Below, piece after piece: positions 53,704 to 61,034 of a DNA stretch of 64,000 nucleotides. Under the pieces are notes generated by a model. That model was not told the DNA's origin, made no database searches, and saw nothing but the letters and a program-made list of their open reading frames with translations. The DNA comes from Oikopleura dioica. Its lineage: Eukaryota > Chordata > Appendicularia > Copelata > Oikopleuridae. The translations under genes and the position numbers were made by a program. The first letter of the stretch is position 1, and each line of letters opens with the position of its first letter. Location of the stretch: positions 11,656,501-11,720,500 of the forward strand of contig OU015569.1 in the NCBI GenBank assembly GCA_907165135.1, read 5' to 3'.

Positions 53704-54980
53704 ATGTCTTTGTTGTTTTCTCTCTTTTTTCTAACGTTCTTTCACGAAGCAAGTCCGAAAATAAGTAAGTTTTTCGAAAAATAAAAAGTGCTAAAGTGGA
53801 GTTGAAAGGTGGATCGGAAGGCTGGTTCCCTGGAGCGGACGGTTTCGCCTATGAAATCGACGAAGAAAAGGGAGAGATCATTTTCAGGCTGGATGATCTG
53901 GTCGATATGCCTTACTATCTTGGAGTCGGATGGAACAACAATACTCACGACGATAGTACTCATACAAAAACCATGATTGTAAGGCTCAATCCTGGGTTCG
54001 GCAATCGGTTTCGCAACCTGAGTCAGGGTCCTGACTCAGGATCCTTCAGGACTCTGACTCAGGTTTTTAAGCAGGTTGCCAAGCACAGGCTAAAACTAAG
54101 GGTCGGCACCGACCTAGAAACCAGCCTGGATGGTTGGTTTGTCGATTTTGGTCGGTTTTTTGACAGGTATTTACAAAAAAAACGACCAAAATCAGACCAA
54201 AACCCAAGCATCAAAAATGCAGGTCGATGCCGACCCTAAGCTCTTATCAAAGTTGATAATTGTAGAACTCGGAGCTGCTGATTTGGGATGGAGGATCAAT
54301 TCATAAAGATGAAAATTACAAGGGCGCGATTTGGCCGTACTTTGGAGGTCACTTTGCTGGCGGAGCCGAATGGAGGTTAGCTTTTCAAGAGTTGAATTTA
54401 CTTTACGATTTTTTAGCGAGCAAGCAATGACTTACTGGAAGCGAACGCCAGGATCGGCTCATCCAGATGGAAAGCCGCGCTGGTCGCGAACTCTGAAGCG
54501 GCCGGAAGGATGCAGCAAATGCATTGAAATCGAAAAGAACAAAGAGTACTGGGTCATGTCCGCTCGGGGGTCGACTTTCGACGGCGAAGGCAATTGGAAG
54601 AGACAAAAAGAAGACCCAAAATACGCGGCGTGGTCCGACTGGCCCGGCCCAAGAGCTGGCTATCATGTAATTTTAATCTTAATTGAGTCGGATATTGAGT
54701 TGGTTTGTTTAACAAGAATTCTAGTACGCAAAAACCCAGCGAGAAAAAATCATCATCTGGAAAGAACATGAATTCGACAATTTGTGTAAGATGCCCCTCT
54801 TTCAAAAAACTTTTTCAAATCAGTCTTTCAGATCACATGACAAACCATCACGAAGACGCTTGGAACAAACGAGTGGACTCGATTGGACAGAAAAATCTAA
54901 CCAAAGTCCCGCAGAATTCAGCTCAAATCCTCTGTCTCTTCTCTAGCTTGCTTGTTTTCTTGGGAATAAATTTGGTTTAA
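53704..54980 (+). CDS. Secreted, GPI-anchored protein, unidentified
   Basis: Six exons: 53704-53764, 53797-53978, 54266-54375, 54417-54666, 54725-54785, 54832-54980; phases agree. Signal peptide MSLLFSLFFLTFFHEASPK. The ectodomain includes DGFAYEIDEEKGEIIFRLDD, MPYYLGVGWNNNTHDDSTHT, ELLIWDGGS, AIWPYFGGHFAGGAEW, LKRPEGCSKCIEIEKNKEYW and AAWSDWPGPRAGYH. It ends with a hydrophobic tail after a small-residue site (NSAQILCLFSSLLVFLGINL), as in GPI-anchored proteins. The N-terminal half has the feel of a DOMON-like beta sandwich, but I cannot assign it. Intron 2 holds a family A copy and a second fold-back element. Confidence 0.8.
53991..54090. repeat. Family A MITE, short form
   Basis: CTGGGTTCGGCAATCGGTTT ... 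AAGCAGGTTGCCAAGCACAG. Confidence 0.8.
54096..54240. mobile_element. Small fold-back element (family E)
   Basis: TAAGGGTCGGCACCGACCT at the left and its inverse AGGTCGATGCCGACCCTAA-type end at the right enclose inverted TTTTGGTCG arms. It lies next to a family A copy in the same intron. Confidence 0.65.
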
Positions 54981-55069
54981 AAGAATTTGATTAACTGAGG
55001 CTCTTCTGAACACCATAATTGCTCCTTAGAATTGGTTGGCTTATTTTTCAAAATATTGGCCTAGACGAA

Positions 55070-55183
55070 TTAAATTAATTTAAAATGCTCCTCAACATCT
55101 GATTCCTCATCATTTTCCGGCGCTTGAATTGGATCGGAAATGAAATTTTCGAAAACTAAATCGGCCAAATTTCGTAGAATTTC
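55070..55183 (-). CDS. Last exon of an unidentified minus-strand gene
   Basis: After CAG the frame reads EILRNLADLVFENFISDPIQ, APENDEESDVEEHFKLI and stops at 55070. Codon use and length look real. Upstream exons were not resolved; a short exon encoding MGE (about 55263) or a frame starting MIYIDALFLRWAKF are candidates. The gene would be head-to-head with the release-factor-like gene. Confidence 0.33.
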   Translation of the reverse strand, partial: EILRNLADLVFENFISDPIQAPENDEESDVEEHFKLI

Positions 55184-55429
55184 CTGCTGATTTCAAAAAC
55201 GTACGGTGTAGAAGACCTAGATAGGGCTTATAAGGCGCAAGTGGGCTAGAAAACTTCGCCCATCTTAAAAAAAGCGCGTCAATGTAAATCATAATCAGAA
55301 TTCTGATAGAAGCAGATTTGGCGAATAAAAACCATCGAATTCAATGAATACCAAAGAGGCCATTTCTGATTGGTTCATTTCTCAGATCCAGTCAGCAAAA
55401 GAGTCGATTCAAAAGAGATAAAAAAGAGT

Positions 55430-55972
55430 ATGAAAAAGTGGCTCGTTTTCGGAAAATGGATTCAATCCAGCGGCGCTCTTCCTCCCCGCCAATTCTACAC
55501 ACAGGAAGGTCGACTCGCTAGTTTTTTTTTACTCTTCGTTGATTTCAAAAATCGAGTCCCACTTCAGTTCAGAAACAAAAAGGGAAAATTGAAGCTGATC
55601 GAGCCTCCAGCTGAGGAAATCAAGGTGTTTTTCGAGGCCGGTGCTTCCAGAGGCGGCGGCCAAAAAATGAACAGAACTCATAGCATGGCCAGAGTTGTCC
55701 ACGTTCCAACGAAGACTACCGCTAGATGTCAGGACACGCGCTGGCCGAAGGAAAATGAGGAACTGGCCCTTCTTCATGTTCGTTATCAACTGGATAAAAA
55801 AGTAAACGAAAATGGTGTTGTCGCGCAGTACGAAAAAGAACTGGAAGAGTTTTTGAAAATGGAAGAAATCGAAAACCAGCGACTTCGCGAAGAAGAACTT
55901 GTTTCTTTTCGCGAAGAAAGAGACGCGCAAATTGATAATTTTCAGCTTCGAAGGAAAGGAGGGCTTTTCTAG
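55430..55972 (+). CDS. GGQ-domain release-factor-like protein (MTRFR/C12orf65-like)
   Basis: Class-I release-factor catalytic domain without codon-recognition domains, as in the mitochondrial ribosome-rescue factor MTRFR. The N-terminus MKKWLVFGKWIQSSGALPPR is basic and hydrophobic, as in mitochondrial targeting. The domain core: KLKLIEPPAEEIKVFFEAGA, SRGGGQKMNRTHSMARVVHV, PTKTTARCQDTRW, with the GGQ loop that acts on peptidyl-tRNA. A long charged helix follows (KELEEFLKMEEIENQRLREE). A T-rich 63-nt in-frame piece (55505-55567) looks like a GA-AG intron; removing it gives FYTQ-FRNKKGKL. The frame stops at 55970-55972, but a further GA-AG splice could join it to exons at 56034-56335. Confidence 0.78.
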   Translation: MKKWLVFGKWIQSSGALPPRQFYTQEGRLASFFLLFVDFKNRVPLQFRNKKGKLKLIEPPAEEIKVFFEAGASRGGGQKMNRTHSMARVVHVPTKTTARCQDTRWPKENEELALLHVRYQLDKKVNENGVVAQYEKELEEFLKMEEIENQRLREEELVSFREERDAQIDNFQLRRKGGLF

Positions 55973-56033
55973 CTTTTTTTCTTGCGATTAGTTGAGAAAG
56001 CTTTTTGAAGTTCTCACGTTCTTGTTTTGAAAG

Positions 56034-56335
56034 AACAAGGGATTATAAAATACGCAGAAACTGGGCATCAAGTTGATATTGGTGGAGACATGGAAGAAGC
56101 CAAGGAACGACTCAGGTAAGAGACTATCAAGAGATCATTTCCCGTCGTGTTAAAACTATAATATCCTTATTTATTTTTCAAATATAGAAATCCCAAAGAA
56201 ATCTTTCCGCAAGAAAAAAACCCCATATTTTCAAAAAGAGCGATTTACACGTGCTCTCATAGATGCCTAAACACCATAATAGCTCATCTGAATTGTTTTT
56301 CATGTTTTTTCGAGACCGGTGTGAATGCTGTATAA
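56034..56335 (+). CDS. Possible 3' exons of the release-factor-like gene
   Basis: Exon 56034-56115 (QGIIKYAETGHQVDIGGDME, EAKERL) and exon 56188-56335 (NPKEIFPQEKNPIF ... stop), separated by a 72-nt intron, in one phase. If the upstream gene splices from a GA donor in its last codons, the join reads LRRK-EQGIIKY. Otherwise this is the tail of a separate gene. Confidence 0.4.
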
Positions 56336-56685
56336 AATGCAACTAATCAGGTAAGGTGAGGTTAAGTGTAAGGCTCAGGGAAATTATTTACCATGTTAGG
56401 TAATATCATGATGCAAATTAGGCGACGCAAGTTTAAAACTGCAAATTCGCATTCATGCAAAGATTGAACATGAAATTCAGACAAATTGTGGCTGCTGCAA
56501 AATACGATCATACTTTGAACTGAAGAAAATGAAGACTTATTTCTGCGAATAATTTATTTGTTATCATTGTTAATTTGAACAATAAAAGATAGGCAAGCAA
56601 GAAAAAATATAGTTAATTTAGCAGGGTCACTGTTAATGCTACTCTGTAGCGCATTAGTGTACTGTTTGTCAATGAGAGAAAGTTT

Positions 56686-57615
56686 TTAAATAAATTCGGA
56701 GCGAGGAGGAGGGTTGTATCTGTTGGTGTTGGGAATCGGGCCGCCGTAGGTGTCGTCGTCATCGTCATCGTTGTCGGAGCAGGTGGCGGAGATTTGACAC
56801 GCGCCGCCGATTATTCCAAGCACCATCGCCGCCCAGCCAAGAAACAGCGCCGTTCCGTAGACGAATCTGAGCAATTTTGGGTATTTCGAAGAACGAAGAG
56901 TTGAAATTACCTTGTTCCAGCGGCACCCATGGAGTTGACGCCTCCTGCAGAGCTGAGGCCGATTCCACTCATGCCACCTGATTGGTAAAAGTCTTGAACC
57001 ACCAATGCAGCGTAGAAGCTTACTAGAAATCGTTGAATAACATAGGTTTTTAAAGGAAGAAACCCCCTTAAAATCCACTCTAATTACCTGCTACTCCAGT
57101 GCAAAGACCGTTGAGCAGCCAGAAAACTCCACCAGTAATTGCAACTGAAATGAGTTTGTTAAATTTTTTGATAAATGCAAAAAAACTCTACCTTTTCTCT
57201 TTGATTCTTGAGAATCTTGCATCATGCTAGTGCACGAAAGTCCAACATTCGACAAAATATAGCCAAGGAAGCCAAAAAGGCAGGCGATGACCATCAACGC
57301 TCTAGCAGCCTGCAACTCTGGCGGGAGACCAAGGAGCATTCGGTCAAAGTCGTCGCAGTGCCACTGGCCGGTGGAGAAGTACTGGCAGTTCCACCAGATT
57401 CCTTGCTTCTTTACTTGCATTTCGATGACTTCTCCGACCATGTCTTGTCGTCGCCACTCCGGCATCACACAGGTCACCAGGGACAGCGCTAGAATTTCGC
57501 ATTAGAGAAGGAAATATCTTCATCCTTTAAAAAACTTCGTCTTTTCTCTTGATTTCTCACCTGATCCAATAAGACCAGCGACATATCCAGTCAGCTGGAG
57601 CGCGGAATTAACCAT
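56686..57615 (-). CDS. Claudin family tight-junction protein
   Basis: Four-span membrane protein of the claudin family. Exons on the minus strand: 57615-57561, 57488-57192, 57144-57088, 57022-56911, 56866-56686; phases agree. It starts MVNSALQLTGYVAGLIGSAL. The first extracellular loop has the family signature (W, then GIWWNCQYFSTGQWHC). Span 2 is ARALMVIACLFGFLGYILSN. Span 3 is GGVFWLLNGLCTGVA. The second loop is FYQSGGMSGIGLSSAGGVNS. Span 4 is FVYGTALFLGWAAMVLGIIG. The cytosolic tail has six consecutive Asp and ends SEFI. Claudins seal or form ion paths between epithelial cells. The acceptor of exon 2 uses the recurrent motif ATTCTAG|CGCT. Confidence 0.93.
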
Positions 57616-57973
57616 TTTACGCCCCTAGTTTTTGGAATGAAAGAAGTTTCAGATCAGCTTTTGTGAAAATTATTATCACATGAGCCTAAGTTTCTTCTCT
57701 GAGATTCTTGAGTTGTCTTCTGAGCACCATCAGAGAGTGGCGCGATCGCTTTTTGCTGCTGCTGCCCCGGGCTACACCACCATCAGCGATAAATGCTCAA
57801 GGGCAGCTTTTTTGCTCTGACAATATACTACGACGAATTCCATTGACATTATCTCAAGGGCTCTGTTCACTCTAAGAATAGAAGCTTAGGTTTTCTGCTA
57901 TTCATTCGTTTATTTTCAGCGATATTTTCCAATGTGTTATTTACAGTATGAAGCAAAATCCATTGCAAAATGC

Positions 57974-58694
57974 TTAGAAATCCAAGCCACGGGACCAACA
58001 ACGAGCGCTTATTACCCTGTACTTTTCTTTTTGATTTTCGAGCTGTTTTTTCATCTCTTCTTCTTTTTCCTGAAATTTTTGCTCGCACAAGTGACGATCA
58101 ATTACACGACTTTCCGCAGCGCAAAAATCACATCTGAAAGTCTTTTTAGTCAGTTTGCTTAGAATACTAAATCTCACCTGACAAGCCATCTACATGATAT
58201 TTCCCAGTGCTCGTCGAAGTCCGGATACTTCATTTCCATCTTATAATTTTTCAAAAGAACCGAAAGTGAGTTTCTACCTTGCATTCTTTATCAGAGCATC
58301 GGACCAATAGTTTATTCATCATCTTCAGATAAAACTCCGAAGCAGGGTAAAATGTTGGTGGAGGACGCCATGGTCCATTTAGCAAATCGAGGCTTACTTC
58401 TTTATCACAAATAGGACAGTTGGTGTGATAAGTTTTATCGAGCTTTGTATCGTCTATCCAGCATTTCCGGCAAACATAATTGTTGCAGCAGGCCGTCACT
58501 ACCGGATCTACGATGTCTTCACCGCATTTTTTGCATTGGAAATCTTTGGATCGGAGACTAGCAGTAATGCCTTTTAGAGGTTTCCAAATAAGACGCCCTG
58601 TTGAAGCTCTCTCAGGATCATCTGAATCGTAATCTTCGGAATTCGGCTGCTCTATCATTTCAAAATTATTCGTTAAAAGTGAGCCTTTGACCAA
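57974..58694 (-). CDS. RING-type zinc-finger protein, tandem copy 1
   Basis: Exons on the minus strand: 58694-58278, 58239-58178, 58133-57974. RING-like cluster: FQCKKCGEDIVDPVVTACCN, NYVCRKCW, then NCPICDKEV. A C-terminal second Cys/His cluster follows (RCDFCAAESRVIDRHLCEQK), then a charged helix. It is probably an E3 ubiquitin ligase or a zinc-bound scaffold. The frame ends RGLDF at 57974; a splice to further sequence is possible, but the paralogue argues against it. It shares exon structure and promoter layout with the gene at 58883-59620. Confidence 0.84.
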
Positions 58695-58718
58695 GGGCCT
58701 TGGTCCAAGGCGACGTCG

Positions 58719-58726
58719 CTTTTATA
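58719..58726 (-). promoter_or_regulatory. TATA box of RING gene 1
   Basis: TATAAAAG followed by CGAC on the minus strand, about 25-30 bases before the ATG. The same GTATAAAAGCGAC sequence precedes RING gene 2. Confidence 0.6.
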
Positions 58727-58882
58727 CAAAGCTGCGGAGTCTCGCGAAATTTCATTCGCAGAAGAGACAGAAATTGATCTTTCTCGATTGAGAATTGCAG
58801 TTCTTTTCGTTTATTTTTTTCAGTGATATCTTTTCTAATAATGTTTTCCCAAAAAGTGTCAATTACAGTGAAACTTCAATTT

Positions 58883-59620
58883 TTAAAATTCCCAATCAAA
58901 TTCGAATTCTTCATAAAAGAGTCTTCTTTGTCGATCAATCAAGTTCTTGTACTTTTGTTTTTGAGCCTCAAGTTCCTTTTTCATCTCTTCCTTTTTCGCG
59001 CGAAATTTTTGTTGACAAAGGTGACCGTCCTGAACTCGACTTTCTGTCAAGCAGAAATCGCATCTAAACTTTCTATCAATCCGGAAAACGTAGAAAATCT
59101 CACCTGACAAGCCTTTTGCAGAACTTTTCCCAATGCTCGTCGAAATCTTCGAACTTCATTTCCATCTTCAAATTCAATCTGTTTCGTGAGAAAGAATTGA
59201 TTTTACCTTGCACTCAGTATCGCAGCATCGAACCATTCGTGCATTCATCATCTTCAGAAAAAACTTCGAAGCGGCGTAAAATGTTGGCGGAGGAGGAAAA
59301 CGAGGGTAGAAGCCATGTGGCGAATCAATATGGAAATCAACTGCTTTAAAACAAATCGGACAGTCGCTGTGAAAACTTCCATCAAAGTCTGAGGTGTGAA
59401 GATCGTCTGTCCAGCATTTTCGGCAAACATAACTGTCGCAGCAGGCCGTCACTACTGGATCTGCAATGTCCTCGCGGCATATTTTGCATTGGAAGTCTTT
59501 GAACCGGAGATTCGCGGCAATGTCTTTCTCGGGCTTCCAAAACAGGCGTCCTGTTAGAGCTCTCTCGGGATCATCCGACTCGTAATCCTCGAACTTGAGC
59601 TCGTTGTTTCGTCTCTCCAT
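58883..59620 (-). CDS. RING-type zinc-finger protein, tandem copy 2
   Basis: Exons on the minus strand: 59620-59207, 59165-59104, 59063-58883. RING-like cluster: FQCKICREDIADPVVTACCD, SYVCRKCW, DCPICFKAV. Then MKFEDFDEHWEKFCKRLVRC and DFCLTESRVQDGHLCQQKF, a charged helix and the end FYEEFEFDWEF. It is a close tandem paralogue of the gene to its left: the same three exons, and YESDDPERALTGRLFWKP corresponds to YDSDDPERASTGRLIWKP. Introns are about 40 nt. Confidence 0.87.
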
Positions 59621-59668
59621 CGTTTTAAAGATATCTTCAAAGTGAATTTTTCTACCAAAAAGGTGTCG

Positions 59669-59676
59669 CTTTTATA
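59669..59676 (-). promoter_or_regulatory. TATA box of RING gene 2
   Basis: TATAAAAG on the minus strand within GTATAAAAGCGAC, about 50 bases before the ATG, identical in core to that of RING gene 1. Confidence 0.6.
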
Positions 59677-59915
59677 CGAAGCTTCGAGGTATCGCAATAT
59701 TTCGCAAAGATAAGAGAGTTAAATTGAAGGAAAAGGCTCACTCATAAAAGTTATTTTTTTTCTTATTTCATTGCTCTTTGTAGATAGTGATGGTTATCAT
59801 CAAATGATGGCACTTTTGTTCTCGGCTGGTCATTTGTTCAATTCCGGACAATCTGGAGTCCAGACTCTGGAACATCTGCTTTCTTCAAGTAGCGCCATTT
59901 AACTGATTTTGCGGA

Positions 59916-59923
59916 TATAAATA
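59916..59923 (+). promoter_or_regulatory. TATA box of helix-hairpin-helix gene
   Basis: TATAAATA 28 bases before the proposed ATG at 59951. Confidence 0.5.
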
Positions 59924-59950
59924 AGCATCTGAAAATTGAACTTCATAAAA

Positions 59951-60541
59951 ATGAATACTCAGCAAGATTTTCAACTAAAAAAACGGAAGGCCACCGATGA
60001 TGCAGAGAAGAATGAATCAAAGAAGACAAAGACTGTGGAAGAGTACACCCAGCATCTTCGAGAAAAGAACGTCGCCCTGAAACAGAAGTGGGACCAAATC
60101 GCTGAAATGGACCCGGAAATCAACGAGTTAGATAGAAAACTCTACTTTCTCAAGCGGAAACGAAGTGTCGAAAGAGAAGAGTACAGGAAAGAGCTCGAAA
60201 AGCTCAAGGAAGAAAGCTGCCCTCCCGAAGGAATCACCCAGCCAGATGATCTTTTTGAACAGGATCTCGCGATGTTCGAGACGATAATGGCACATCTCCG
60301 CGAGATCGAGGGCGATACTTCTTCCCACAAAGCGTTTGTCGACTTTCTCAACATAATCACCCACTTTGAATGCTCAGGTAAGGTCTCCGGCATCGGCCCG
60401 ACTTACTCCAAGCGAATCCGCGAAGCACGACCAATTTCTGATTTCGAACAAGTGCAGAAAATTCTTGGAAAGAAGCGAGCGACGACTATTGCATTGAAAT
60501 TCGAACAACATTCTATGTACAGATACAATCCAAACAAATAA
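59951..60541 (+). CDS. Intronless coiled-coil protein with helix-hairpin-helix motif
   Basis: Single exon of 196 codons starting MNTQQDFQLKKRKATDDAEK. The N-terminus has two basic clusters (LKKRK; SKKTK) typical of a bipartite nuclear signal. The middle is a long charged helix (LREKNVALKQKWDQIAEMDP; KLYFLKRKRSVEREEYRKEL). The C-terminus has a helix-hairpin-helix-like segment (VSGIGPTYSKRIREARPISD, FEQVQKILGKKRATTIALKF), a motif that often contacts DNA backbones. The absence of introns beside intron-rich neighbours raises the possibility of a retrocopy. The family is not recognised. Confidence 0.75.
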   Translation: MNTQQDFQLKKRKATDDAEKNESKKTKTVEEYTQHLREKNVALKQKWDQIAEMDPEINELDRKLYFLKRKRSVEREEYRKELEKLKEESCPPEGITQPDDLFEQDLAMFETIMAHLREIEGDTSSHKAFVDFLNIITHFECSGKVSGIGPTYSKRIREARPISDFEQVQKILGKKRATTIALKFEQHSMYRYNPNK

Positions 60542-61034
60542 AAAATATCAAACCATATTCTTGTTGATTGATTTTTACACCAAGCAAAACGCAAAACCGC
60601 ATCCCACAACAACAGTTATATAATCATACAAGAGAGATTTCGAAAGGGCGGAGGGGAGGGGGATAGAAATACAAAATATTTCTGATTCATTTGATCGTTG
60701 AATATATCATTCAATCAGATGAAATTCTACGAGCCAGCGCTCATTTATGGTCTCTCCTTCGATTGTCCTTGAGAATTGATTCTCATTTTTATCATTGAGC
60801 CTTTATCTTTATCGAAAAAAAACGCTTTCTATTATTATTATCTTTTTTATTTAATTTTGTTCCATTTGCCATCACAATCACCAAATTTCAAGTCAATTTC
60901 AGACTCGCAACAAATCTAATACCGCTCTTTTTCCAGAAAATTGAAGTTTATTTATCTTTGAAAGGATAGACGAATGTACAGGAGTTCGGTCGATAATTTG
61001 ATAAATACAGTAGTAGATACAGTAGTTGTTCTGT
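60542..61034. other. Intergenic between convergent genes, no gene seen
   Basis: AT-rich 3'-flank sequence of the two convergent neighbours. Confidence 0.4.

Noticed and set aside
57932..58162. Plus-strand frame in the RING cluster
   Set aside because: It is a shadow of the minus-strand coiled-coil coding sequence.
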